From NCBI GenBank assembly GCA_031763025.1, contig JASSKH010000026.1, positions 6,994,408 through 7,058,407 on the forward strand: a stretch of DNA of 64,000 nucleotides, in the 5' to 3' direction. The notes beneath the pieces were generated by a model that made no database searches, was not told the DNA's origin, and saw only the letters and a program-made list of their open reading frames with translations. Shown here in pieces: positions 35,874-46,922 of the stretch. The DNA comes from Macrocystis pyrifera (lineage: Eukaryota; Sar; Phaeophyceae; Laminariales; Laminariaceae). The translations under genes and the position numbers were made by a program. How positions within the stretch are numbered: the stretch's first letter is position 1; each line of letters opens with the position of its first letter.

Positions 35874-36877
35874 GGTTATCACGGAAGACGAGGCCCGCGT
35901 GGGACGGGACGGTCGGGTTTCGCTCGCCGCAGGCGGGATTTTTTCTTGCCCCCCGTTGTGATGGGAATGGGAATCCGGTCGTCAAATTGTTGCCTCCCGT
36001 TGTGATGGGAACGGGAAATGCCCACTTGCTTCTTACTTGGGATGGGAATGGGACGGGAAGCTGGGGTTTGTTTCATCCATGTGGCGGTATGGGACTCGAA
36101 CGTGATGCCAACGGGATGGGATGGGACTAGCGTGTCGTATAGAAGAGGTGACAAACAGTGGATACATGTGGGTAAACTGTGGGGGCACATCGGGAAACGA
36201 TAATGGGGAATATATGGGACTGCTCAACGAAACACGCGAGGGGAGGTACACGCCGTTCTTCCCCTTCACCGCTGGCGCGAACTCCACCACATGCTTTCTG
36301 AATCCCTGACCGCCTGCCTGTTTCTCCCAGCGCCAGCGCCGATCACTTGTTCTACGGCAATCACCGTTGATCACGAGTGATCTGCTTGGCTGTGGGAGAG
36401 GGGAGCTCAGCAGCAGAGCCACCAATGGGGTCCGCCATCGCCCTTGTGCGTCGGTGACGGGCGCGTTCTCTCTCTACAAGAACCCTGGGAGAATTCTTGA
36501 ACTCACTTCTGGTTCTTCCCGTAATTCAACACAAGATTCAGAACAACGCCAGTTATGGTGTAGCATGTTACATGTGTGTATGGGCGTGCCACTTGGAAGG
36601 TTAGTGGGAATAAGGTGGGATTGGGGATGGGAGAAGCCGTGCCCTCAAAGGGAATGGGAATAGGAGAAGCCGCGCCCACAACGGGAATAGGAAGCTCGTG
36701 GGATGGGGGGATGCTAGATCGACCATGTTGGGGAGCAAGTGGTTGTTAAATTCATCGTGGGATGGGCGGGATGGGAATGGGGAGCTCCAAATTGACGGTG
36801 GGATTCCCGGCTCATTCCCATGTTCCCGTCCCACCCACAGTGGGAATTCTCGCCCCATAGTCTCTCCCGTGATAACC
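35874..36877. mobile_element. 1-kb TIR element with GGGA-rich interior
   Basis: Terminal inverted repeats GGTTATCACGG(A/G)AGA at 35874 and as reverse complement at the right end. The interior ends (35905-36130 and 36600-36850) are packed with GGGATGGGAATGGG words. No transposase frame; a non-autonomous DNA transposon is the simplest reading. A clear target duplication is not visible. Confidence 0.5.
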
Positions 36878-36882
36878 CTCGA

Positions 36883-37930
36883 AAATAAGAACAAAAGACA
36901 GTAAAACATAAACAGTTACCAGGTATGATATTGACAGTTACCTGGTACCAGGTTGAAAAAATAACTTACCAGGCAGGCTGAAGACAAACATACAACTGCT
37001 CCTCGGACGAAGCAGGACGAAGAAGAGGAAGCTATGCCATGGGGGGAAAAAAAAAAAAGGAAACACGAAACGAGAAACAATGCAAGTAGTGAAAAAGACG
37101 CGAGCAGATAAAGAAACCGTACTCAACAGGGGGGGATGATAACATGGGCTGCCGTCTCCGCTGCGAAGTCGATCCGGGGACCTTGTCACTTGCCCACACC
37201 CTCCGCCGTCTCCTTCTTACTGTCGCTAATAGCGGTGTCGACTGTCAGCATAGCCGCTGTCGCCCCCCCCCCCCCCCCCGCGTTGAAGAACTCAACAAGA
37301 AACAGCTTACTCCTGCTATCGTCTTGTAGTAGACTCCAAGGGCTCTATTAATAGCAACACACGTTCCACTCGTGGCCCCGATACCTCGCGACACCATCTA
37401 CCATTTCGTTCCTGCGTTCGTCGACAGCTGTACCCGTACGCCTTCCCCCCTCTCCTCCCCTCCCCTCCCGCCCTACCCCTATCAGCTCGGGAGAATTACA
37501 CAACAAGAGTCGTCCTGGTGCATGCTCCCAACAGACGGTTGATAATGATTTTCGTCTGCGATACATATTTTTTTGATCGCGTTTGTAGACGCATATAAAT
37601 GAATCTCTTGGTCTCAAAAGGGTTGAAGAAACAACCTTTCAACGTGTTTTTTTTTTTGTAGAAACGCCCGTATTGACTTTGATTTGTGTTTTGAACACTC
37701 AAGACTGAATTTATCAATGTACATATGTTATGTGAACATTGCTTCGGTGAAAAGTCGTCTTTGGGTTTCCTACCGAGGAAAGACGTACTGCTTTACTTTT
37801 GTGTTCTGAAATTTTGAAGAACGCAAAAGAGTCAATGGACCATGCGTGGGCAACCAACGAGGCGAGCGAAGACACGCGTCCTCTCCAGAGCGCCGTGGCC
37901 AGCGGAAGATTGTTTTCGCCGGGACTGGCT
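36883..37930. other. No recognised gene
   Basis: Holds TACCAGGTA words (36915-36965), a C17 run near 37266, a pyrimidine-rich stretch and a TATTAATA at 37346. Confidence 0.4.
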
Positions 37931-37931
37931 A

Positions 37932-38042
37932 TTACGGGGGACCATAGTTAAATAGGACCACATATTGTTTATAAAAATAGCGGAGTATATAGGTTTTTGC
38001 GTTTACCGTACGGTAGGTCCCATTTACCATGGTCCCCCGTAA
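37932..38042 (-). mobile_element. MITE family A copy
   Basis: Complete, reversed orientation, TA flanks. Confidence 0.85.
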
Positions 38043-38449
38043 TAGTGGTAATGTTCCTTGTGCTAATTTCATATTTGTTGTTACTTTTTTGTGTTGTTTA
38101 TGCGTGCTTCTTTTTCTGTGTTGGGAGGTATGTTTCCTGACGGTGTTGAGCAACGATGGTGACCATCAACCTCGGACGATACACGAAAAGTAGAAGCGGT
38201 CAGGTACGCTGCGGTACGTAATCCAGACGAAAAGACAGACAACACCGGAGAAAAAGATGGGCGAACACTCCCACCACGAAGCGGTCGGAAGGAAACCTGG
38301 AAAACTACCTGTGCGGTGAGGCGTCCTAACTCAAAACAAACGCGATAAAGTAGGTCGTGCTAAAAATCTTACCGATTGGTGTTCTGTCACGTTGGCCGGC
38401 GTCGTTTACTCTCCCTCCGTGTGTGGCAGCAAGCCGGGTGGCGATCTCC

Positions 38450-38450
<1 letters not shown>

Positions 38451-38506
<56 letters not shown>

Positions 38507-38529
38507 AGCAGCAGCAGCAACAGCAGCAG
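38451..38529 (+). repeat. CAG/CAA microsatellite, about 26 triplets
   Basis: Near-perfect (CAG)n with CAA interruptions. In one frame it reads as polyglutamine inside an open frame starting at 38392. Confidence 0.9.
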
Positions 38530-38820
38530 GCTCGCGCAAGCCTCGTCTTGGGCAACACGAGCTTCTACAACCGTCTCGTATTCGGTTCGCCAAGGCGACA
38601 GGACGCTGTACCCCCAAGGCGACAAGAGGAACAGACCGGAAGTCTACATAAGCGCCAGCACGACGGGCAGCGTCGAGTGGAACGGGGTCGCGGTTGCCGC
38701 TTCCGCGAACCCTGAGCGCGAATTCGGGTCTATCGGTGCCGCTAACCCCGAGGTTGGGAAGATGCTGGATAAGCTCGAAAAGGAAGATTTGGATGACACG
38801 GGGGGAGAACGCAAGATGAC

Positions 38821-39087
38821 ATGGGGAAGGTCGTCTTGTGGGACTTCCGAATGGAACCCATGGGCAGGACTCAGGAGAACGAAGTCTTGTTCCCTGCAGG
38901 CTGCGAGGTGCTGCTCGTCCGCGGCTACTACTGGGACTCGGTAGCCAAAGACTGGAAGAAGTTCAAGGACGAGGTCTACTCCATCGCTAGACAGCAAGGC
39001 CCGGCCGCCGAGAAGAAGGTCTTCCGTGTCGTGGCGTCGGCCTCCGACTTCAAGACGCGGACGACAGCGCCAGCGCCAGGAATGTGA
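38821..39087 (+). CDS. Short ORF with ADP-ribosyltransferase-like motif
   Basis: 89 codons from MGKVVLWDF to TGA at 39085-39087. The segment QENEVLFPAGCEVLLV resembles the E-x-E-V-L-F-P strand of the ADP-ribosyltransferase fold, and WDSVAKDWKKFKDEVYSIAR is a plausible helix. The preceding 38600-38800 region also looks coding (PEVYISASTTGSVEWNGVAV). This may be the end of a host gene, part of a transferred ART-domain gene, or a relic; the sequence alone does not decide. Similarity rests on a short motif. Confidence 0.35.
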   Translation: MGKVVLWDFRMEPMGRTQENEVLFPAGCEVLLVRGYYWDSVAKDWKKFKDEVYSIARQQGPAAEKKVFRVVASASDFKTRTTAPAPGM

Positions 39088-39299
39088 GAGGCGTTTGCAT
39101 CGAGTGCATTCCGGCAGAGAGACGTTGTTCTATATCGTGTCAACTTTTTTTTTTTCTGTCACTCCATATAGCAAACGTAAACACGTCGAAACGTGTGCAG
39201 GAAAAACACTGGTGGTGCAAAATACGTGGTACAAGCCCAAGCGTGGGCGCGCTTCGGTGCCTGTTTTTTTTTTTTTTTTTCCAACTCTTGAACGTCGTA

Positions 39300-39790
39300 A
39301 CGAAAACTCTTGAGGGGAGCGGGACGGGGCGGGGATATTCTGTTTCTTGGCAGTTTGATGGAAGACAAGGTCAGGACGGGACACGATGGGACGGGTGCAT
39401 TTTGAATTATGAACGACAGGCGAGGGCACAACGATGCACTACATGATGTGTTAACAGGAAGGGACGGTAACGTTTCGAGGGGGTACTTTTTTCTTTTCCT
39501 GGCAGAAACGGCAGGTAATTTTGGCGGGAAGTGTTTTCTTGGCCGGGAGGGACGGTAATTCACGGCGGGAAAGTTTTCTTGGCCGGGAAGGATGGGCGCT
39601 TGCGGCGAGAAAGAACTGGACGGGAAGGGGTAGGAAAGAGTGAAACGGGATTTTGACGGGAACGTAAGAAGGCAAAAGGTGGGATGTTTGGCCGGGAAAT
39701 GACGGGAAAAATGTTGTTGATGACGGTGAGAAATGATGGGAAGGGCCCGCAGGCCGGAAAACCTCGACGGGATGGGTTTCGGGGAACAAG
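39300..39790. repeat. GGGA/GGCCGGGA-rich island
   Basis: Repeated words such as TTTTCTTGGCCGGGA and GGGACGGTAA at about 40-bp spacing. Composition like the interior of 35874-36877, but no TIRs recognised. Confidence 0.5.
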
Positions 39791-40469
39791 CCCAGAATAT
39801 ATATATATACCCAGGCGACTGCTTGGGTCTTGGTGGTCACAGCAGCTACTGGCTTGCATTCTTTTTCTGGCGTAGTGTTCATGTACGCTGGGTGGAGAAG
39901 AAGCCGCTCGGCCCGTCGTAGCTTCTGACTGGTTTTTCTTTATCGGACCGAGTAAAGTTACAATGTGAACCGCCGGCCGCGCTAGCGAAAGCTTTGCGCT
40001 TGGAAGGACGCAGCAGAAGTGTCTTCAGCACAGAGCATATGTGCTTTTTCGCATCGCTGCCGTTCGCTCCCTGGCTCGAACTCACTCAACTCTTTTGTTA
40101 CAGTAGGACTGCAGTCATGTTCTAGGGAAGAAGCACTCGAAACTCTGGTTTGTTTGTTTTTCTGATGGAAAATAGGGAGTGGGATTTGTACCCCAAACGG
40201 GTCTACCGCGGTCCTTCAGCGGTCCTTTAAGGGTTGAAGTAAAGTATGCCGCGGCACGGGGTCGCATCACAGCAGTCCGCCATGTGCTACCAACCCCACC
40301 CAGCTAGAGCGTCCTAAACACAAAGGGTTCCCGTTTCCGGCGGAGCCGAGCAAAGGTCGTAGATGGCTATCCATGTTGAACGCACAACTGCTTCATAATT
40401 TATACAACAGATCTACTGTACGAGAGTGTGATATCATGCGTTAATAGTTCGCTGAACCTTGTTCCCCCC
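39791..40469. other. No recognised gene
   Basis: Includes a short (TA)n at 39797 and a MITE C end at 40103-40122. Nothing else seen. Confidence 0.4.
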
Positions 40470-41118
40470 GCGGGGTCGGGACCGCCGGCGTCACGAACCC
40501 CAGCCAATAACGGTGTGCCTGGATTAGGGTTTTCCGCACCGTGCGGAGGGCCGGAATTGTCCCGGGGTACAGCCGCCTTCGTCCCCGATTCGTTGGAGTC
40601 GTAGATAATTTGAATGGGTTTGGATCCGGCGATGGGTCCTTATCTTCCCCGGCTGCCGCTGGCTTCACGAACCCCAGCCAGTCAACAATCAGGCAATGGA
40701 GTTGGGGTTTACACACCGTGTGATATGGTATCGATCCGGGGGATCACCGTATTTTGTCCCCGGTTTGTTGGAGCTGCACATAAATGTTTGAAAATATTTA
40801 TGACCTAGGGATAGGATCTTATCCTTCTATGTTGCCGCTGAATTCACGAACCTCAACCAATCAGCCAGTGGGGTTGGGATTTCCACACCGTGCCGGGCGG
40901 TGTCGGTCCAGGGGATCACTGTTTCTGTCCCCGGATTGTCGGAGTTGTGGAGATGTATGGAATGGTTTCTGATCCGAGGATGGAACCCTATCCTCCCCGC
41001 GTGCCGCCGGGTTCACGAACGCCAGCGAATGATTGATCAGCCAATGGGGTTGGGGTTCCCACACCGCGCGGGGCGGCATCAACCCGGGGGATCACCGTTT
41101 TCGCCCCCGGTTTAGCCT
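40470..41118 (+). repeat. Tandem repeat, period about 174 bp, nearly four units
   Basis: Landmark TCCCCGATTCGTTGGAG recurs at 40579, 40754, 40926 and (partly) 41101, spaced 175, 172 and 175 bp. Each unit also holds TTCACGAACCCCAGCCA and CACACCGTGC. Confidence 0.85.
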
Positions 41119-41267
41119 TAGGCTTTTAATGGTGACCAGTAGCGGCTACCGTGCTTGTCAGGACGCGAAAACTACCGCATGAGACCAGGCACGGTATTTC
41201 TCAGCAGTATCGACGGAACATCCGGCGGGGACTCTCGAAGTATTTTTCGACTCGGCTGCTATATTAT

Positions 41268-41372
41268 TTACGGGAGTCCATAGTAAATAGGTCCAAATAT
41301 TGTTGGTAAAAATAGCGAATTATATAGGTTTTTGTGTATAACATAGGTCCTGTTTACTATGGTCCCCCGAAA
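41268..41372 (-). mobile_element. MITE family A copy
   Basis: Complete, reversed orientation, slightly diverged termini. Confidence 0.8.
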
Positions 41373-41645
41373 TACGAGTAGTAAAGTGTCGGGGGACAAA
41401 TCGTGGTCCGCAGTTCGGAATAGTTACCAGAAAAAAACAAAAGCGGCACAGCGGCGATTCTGGCCCTGTTTTTCGGACCCTTTTTTGGTCAGGGTTGAGG
41501 TTAGAGTTATAACGGGTTGGTTTTTTTTGGGTCTACGCCCGTGCCCTTGGTCCACACTATTAATAATAGGAGATGCTTTCTCTAGCCCACAACAAACGAA
41601 ACACTCCCGACACCTGGAAGGTCCTGCGGGAGGGACACTCCGTTA

Positions 41646-41756
41646 TATCGGGGGTACATAATTAATAGGACCTATGCTGTACACAAAAACCTATATATTT
41701 ACCTATTTTTACTGACAACTACGTATGTGGTCCTATGTACTATGGTTCCACGTATT
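41646..41756 (+). mobile_element. MITE family A copy, diverged
   Basis: Left end TATCGGGGGTACATA, right end TATGGTTCCACGTA; internal match to the family. Confidence 0.7.
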
Positions 41757-42435
41757 ATTGTTAGTAGTCCTCGTATTTCTGGGGTATTTTTTTTTTTATC
41801 ATTTGTCCGCTTCCCGCGGCACAACTTTCGTTCGATTGTTGCTTTTTTTTTTCTCGGCGGGCCGGTGGAGGAAACATCTCCGCGCGACGTAAAGACGTAA
41901 AAGAGGAGGTTGGGAGGAGAGAAGGAGGGAGGGGACGGAAGGAGGAAAGGAGAGGGAGGGAGGGAGGCAGGGAGGGAGGGAGGTGCTGTCTGTGTTCGTC
42001 GGTTGAAGTTCCCCATAATAGTTTATTTAGCCGTCCCATTTCTCGTTTGTTTTCTCACCAACCAGAGGTTCCGTAAAACGTATGGTTGGATGTGTTTCAG
42101 AAGTGGTTTACGAGTCTGAGACCGTCCGCGTATACATCCACCTATTCGACAACAAGAGTTGACTTTTGACAAAATGTACGACTACAATTGCCATGCCAGG
42201 TACGTACATGCCTGGTACGTCGCAGGCGAGTACCGGTCCCCCCGCTAAAAGCATGAATTGGCTCCTTTCTTCTTTTGACTCCTGCGCTCGCCTTCGCGCG
42301 CTGATGAACAAGACCCACACCCTTGTCGCTCGTACCGATTCAAGCGCATGTGTTCCCTCGTTCGATCGTCCCCGTCGTAAGCCGTATGCTACCGGTGTGC
42401 GGGTCGCCGTCGGATGGGTGCGAGACAAAGTTCAC

Positions 42436-42517
42436 ACCCTTTAGGACAGCAATCCCGTTTTAGACACAAACTACTTGAAATTTGAGTGCTTTGTCCCCAA
42501 AGCGGGACTGCTGTAGC
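42436..42517. mobile_element. MITE family C copy next to a MITE A insertion
   Basis: TTTAGGACAGCAATCCCG … CGGGACTGCTGTAGCAC. The family C terminal block (TA)AAAGGGTTAA resumes only after the MITE A at 42522-42628. Confidence 0.75.
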
Positions 42518-42521
42518 ACTA

Positions 42522-42628
42522 TTACGGGGGGTCCATAGTTAATAGGACCTATGGTATACATGAAAACCTATATATTTGACTATTTTTACTAACAATATTT
42601 GGTCCTATTTACTATGGCCCCCCCGTAA
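42522..42628 (+). mobile_element. MITE family A copy inside a MITE C
   Basis: Complete with TA on both sides. The uninterrupted MITE C at 33.1 kb reads GCTC-TA-AAAGGG where this one reads GCAC-TA-[MITE]-TA-AAAGGG, so TA is the duplicated target. Hybrid termini: left TCCATAGTTAA type, right TTTACTATGG type. Confidence 0.9.
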
Positions 42629-42825
42629 TAAAAGGGTTAACCCCCTTTTAAAGATATTTATGTATGTAGACCCCTCCCCCCGCCCGTTCTGGAAAGAAAC
42701 AAGCTTTTGAAATGTTTTTGGAGGCAGGTGTTTCTTTTTTGTGAGGTGGCAGAAGAAAGTTAACGCCGAAGGTGGCGACTATCCGCGCGAGAGGGTCGGA
42801 TGCAACTTTCTCCGCCTCGGACAGC

Positions 42826-43205
42826 AGATCATGATCTATCTATCTATCTATCTATCTACTGCAGATCATCCATGATAGTTCCTCGCCTGTCGCTGTCAAA
42901 GGTTTGTGCAGGAGCTGCATACGCTCGTTGTACAGTCCCCATTCGAGGAAACATGTGCTACATTGGATAATGCAGATCGGATCCCACCCGGCAACATGAG
43001 GTAGATCGTATAGATCAGGGATCTATCTGTCGTGAATGATATTTTACGGGGGGGGGCCATAGTTAATAGGACCTTCGGTACATACAAAAATCTATATATT
43101 TACGTATTTTTACTATCAATGTTTGGTCCTATTTACTATGGTCCTCCGTAATAGATCATGATCTGCAGTTGATCTGTAAATGATCTGTCCGAAGTGCACA
43201 ACGTT
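42826..43205 (+). repeat. GATC-word repeat, copy 1
   Basis: Framework of AGATCATGATCT / GCAGATCATCCA words ending TGATCTGTCCGAAGTG. Contains a (CTAT)n run and is split by a MITE A. Relatives at 56791-57285 and 63035-63255. Confidence 0.55.
43044..43151 (+). mobile_element. MITE family A copy
   Basis: Complete; lies inside the GATC-word repeat. Confidence 0.8.
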
Positions 43206-43208
43206 CAG

Positions 43209-43233
43209 CCCCCCCCCCCCCCCCCCCCCCCCC
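43209..43233 (+). repeat. C25 homopolymer
   Basis: Uninterrupted run of 25 C. Confidence 0.9.
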
Positions 43234-43300
43234 AATCAAACTAATTTGACGCTGTCATCCATGTATATCGATATATATATGCAACAAAAAGTACCCACTA

Positions 43301-43405
43301 TTACGGGGAACCATAGTTAGCAGGACCTACGGTACACACAAAAACCTATATATTTACCTATTTTTATCAACAATATTTGGTCCTGTTTACTATGGACCCC
43401 CGTAA
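43301..43405 (+). mobile_element. MITE family A copy
   Basis: Complete; left TA flank, right end CGTAA followed by ATA. Confidence 0.8.
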
Positions 43406-43449
43406 ATAGGTGGTGTCGGAACCTGCCTGCCTCACAACGGGATTCTTGG

Positions 43450-43635
43450 TAGGGTGCAGCTCACCGTTCATGCGACTCGACGAACATCTCACGGCGCTTC
43501 GCGCTTGGTGCAAGCACTGTATACCTGCTCGGTGAAACAACCTGACGGGATTCCGTCCTGGCGTTGTAGGGGGTGCGAGAGCCTATATGGTCATACGGCT
43601 ACGGCCAAGAATGACAATGCGAGTGCACCTCCCTT
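43450..43635 (+). repeat. Interspersed repeat G, copy 1
   Basis: About 180 bp from GTGCAGCTCACC to GAGTGCACC with CTCACGGCGCTTCGCGCTTG in the middle. Other copies at 44585-44770 (minus) and 58602-58770 (plus). Ends are weakly inverted-complementary (GGTGCA / TGCACC), so a small DNA element is possible. Confidence 0.65.
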
Positions 43636-44169
43636 CCCCCCTCCCTCCCTCATCCCCCTCCCATTCCCGTTCCCTTCCCCACAAGCAGCTTGGATCCATG
43701 TTTGTTTCGGAGATATTTCCGATCTCACAGCAGTAGTTGAGGTGTTCTTGTTTCCCAACTTTTATACATTGAAAACGGGTGGAGCACACAAAAAGTTACC
43801 GCCGCCGCCGCCCCCCCCCCCCGCGACCCCCCCGACCCCACCCCCTGCTGCCAATCACCACCACACCACAAGGCTCAGACCTCACCCATCAATAAAACCC
43901 CCGTCCCACGCCGATGTCTCCCAATTTTCCAGGAAATCGTTTTTTTCAATCTGAAGCCGAGCAAAAGGCCACGCAACTGGCGGCGGATGAGCTCAAGTGG
44001 GAGGCGGAAGAAAGACTCAAGCTGGATCAGGAGGCGCCTCTCCGTGGGCTCGCAAGGTGATGCTTGGATTTCGTTGACTTCGTTAGTTTTCTTGATCTCG
44101 ATGATTTTGTTGACACTCATTATTTTTCATCGTTGGTACATTTTTTCTGCTACACGGTGACCGGGTAAC

Positions 44170-44515
44170 CGTTGGGGTAGGGTTCGGCGGGAGGTGGTGG
44201 TGGCGGGAGGCGAGGAGGGGGGGGGGGGGGGTGGGGTGAGGGAAAAGGGGGTGGGAGGTTTTCCCCGAAAAGGCTTCTACATTCATCACTGCGGCTGCGG
44301 TTGCAATATACGATGGTTGACGTTGGCATGATCCTAGAACGGCGGGAAAAAGAGAATATCAAGCTATCAAGGGTTTCCCATTTAACAGGTCCGATCACGA
44401 GAGGGGGGCGGGAGAGGGGCGCACTTATTTGTTGCTTGGCGTAGTTATTTATTTGGTCCTTGACCAAGTATCCCTTTCGAGACGGGTGGGGGGGGGGGGG
44501 GGGGGGGGGGGGGGG
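44170..44515. repeat. G-rich low complexity with a G28 run
   Basis: G-runs at 44216-44231 and 44488-44515. No gene seen. Confidence 0.7.
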
Positions 44516-44584
44516 CGGGGAAAAAGAAATTTCGTTCATGGTGTTTTCCGTTTAATAGGCCCGGCCACGCGGAGGAGTGGGGGT

Positions 44585-44770
44585 GTACTCGATAGCAGAG
44601 ATGTAATCGATCTCATGCATGGCCGTAGTCGTATGACGATGGACCCTCGCATCCAAACAATGCCGGGACGGAGCATGTCGGGTTTTCACCGACCAGGCAG
44701 ACATTGCTTGCACCAAGCGCGAAGCGCCGTGAGATGTCCAGCGAGTCGCATGAAGGGTGAGCTGCATCCT
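44585..44770 (-). repeat. Interspersed repeat G, copy 2
   Basis: Reverse complement of the unit at 43.45 kb and closest to the 58.6-kb copy. Confidence 0.65.
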
Positions 44771-45428
44771 ACTACAGTAAGAGCCGCTTGTGAGGCGGAC
44801 TTGCAGATGGATGACAGCGTCAATGAGTTAGTTTAATTTCCGGTCCAGAGACAGCAATGGGAGTACTACAGTATGTAACTGCTTCTTGGGTGCCTTATCT
44901 TAAACTATACCTGGTACGTGATACGACCATTCCCACTTGTGCGGAGTAAAGCTTCTTCACCTCGCACAAATGATCTAACTCGACCATCAGCTGTGATCGA
45001 CCGCCAACATAAAAAAAAACGGTACCCTCCTTTTCTAACTCAAGCAGTGAGCGGAATGTTTTACAGTGTCGTTGCCAACCGTTGCCAACCCAACCTATAT
45101 ATAGTAGGGCGGGGGGGCGGGGTTGGGGGAGGGAGGACGGGGGGGGAGGGACTCTCGGACAGCATCTCGCGTTAGAGGGGAAGGGTGGTTTTCCCGGTTA
45201 AGCGAGATGGGGACCCATGATATTTGTGACGGCGACGGCCGGTGGAAATAACCAGCTCGAAAAAGTTGAAGGCGTTTTCAAGGGCCAGCCAGCGCAGCGC
45301 GGCCATCGATTCGACGAATCCGTGGAAGGTATACCTGGTACACGAGGTATACCATACCTGGTATGTGTTCATAATATTTTTTTATACAGTAAATATTTAT
45401 ACACGTATGTAAGGGTTGGGGAATTTAC

Positions 45429-45908
45429 ATGACGACGAGCGTCACCCCATCGTGCTATCGCCCCCCCCGACGGTCTCCCTCCCCTCTTCTCCGCACCAGG
45501 AAAATGTCCCGTATGGACACCCGAAGAAAACTGTCCACCTCGGGGCAATTCAACAGGAACGCCCATGGCGGAAGCGATGTCCCCAGAATCAGCTCCTGGT
45601 TGTCCCGGAACTCAAAGAGACTGTCCAACTCCGACGTGAGCTCGACCGCCCCCCCCCCCGCCGGAGCCGCAGATGTCACCGCGGCCACCCCCGGGTTTGC
45701 GTTGCCTCCTTTGCCTCCAATGTCTGACCGCCTCTCAGCGCCCCGTCTCGCCCACAACGAAAGCCTCTCCGGGTCTGGGGTCGCGGGAAACCCCGAAACG
45801 CCTCCTCCCTTGAGGAGCATGTACAGGAGGAGGAGCCTGTTGAACCGAGACTCGACGGGGGGGGGTCCCGAGAAGGTTGACCATGAGCTCATGATCGGAG
45901 AGATTCGG
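45429..45908 (+). CDS. MSL-like channel exon 1 (N-terminal domain)
   Basis: 160 codons, phase 0 at the donor (CGG then GTAAGT). An in-frame stop at 45390 precedes the first ATG at 45429; a later ATG at 45504 is an alternative start. Rich in Ser, Arg and Pro (RRKLSTSGQFNRN, RSMYRRRSLLNRDS), with RRxS-type sites that could be phosphorylated (inference). A G7 and a C9 run interrupt the region but keep the frame as given. Confidence 0.6.
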
Positions 45909-46878
45909 GTAAGTAAGAGTTCGAGAATGGGGGTGGGGATGAGGGATCGGGGTGAGGGGTGGGAGCGGGGTTGGCGATTGCGGTGGGCGGGAGGTGTGCG
46001 GAGTGTGGTGTACGTTGAGAATACCCGAGGGTGTATACAGGTCGCACAGCGCGCTCTCGACGAGTAAGGCGAACTTCGTCGATGCGTCGCAACTCGACTT
46101 CAACGCGTGCCTGGGGGTGGGTTGCCGCCTGTGTGTGGTGCGATGGAGCGCGTGACTTTGGGGGCAGGTGCGATGAAGGCACCACGGGTTTTTGTTGATT
46201 CCTTTTTTTTTGTTTTTGTTTTATATTGATATTTTTTTTCGTGTCGGATGTTTTTTCCACTGTAGCTTAGTGGTGGATGTTGGTGTTGGTGTTGATGTTT
46301 TGGCGACGTGGGCACTGGTGGCGTTGGTGGTGGCAGCGTTAGTGACGTGCTGGTACTGGTGTTGATTGTGGTGGTATGATGTTATTGTTGGATGGGGGGG
46401 GGGTCTTATTAATAGTAGTAGCCCCTGAGTGTGTGGGTTTCCGAAGAGTCGTGGGAGCAACGGGACTTGTAACGGGTGGAAGTTGATCGAGCTGGGAGTA
46501 TTTTGATTGTTCAGCTCACCGCAGATTTGGTGGTGTTGTTGTTGTTGTTGTTTGTTGTTGTCAAGGTGAAGATTATACTAAGAGGAGCGAGAAAAGGGCC
46601 AGAAGAGATGGAACGGTGCCTTCATGTCAGGGGTCTGTGGGCGAAGACACTCGGCCTTTACAGGCCCCCCGTGTTTATCTGTCACTCCCCCTTTTGAGAA
46701 TCAACCTGAACGTCGCTATCCCTCGAGACCACTCTGTGAACGTCGCTCGGAACGGCGCACGTTTTTTGTGGGGGCGTTGCTTTGTCCCTCGCTCGCTGCT
46801 GATCTTGCCCTTGATGGTGTGCGTTCTTGCTTCTGCTGCTACCGTTCCCGCCGGCGGCGCTGTTATTGTTGTCGATGT

Positions 46879-46922
<44 letters not shown>

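Noticed and set aside
46041-46115. Possible extra channel exon
   Set aside because: Looks coding in one frame, but that frame does not fit the phase-0 end of exon 1 and a stop follows in the fitting frame.
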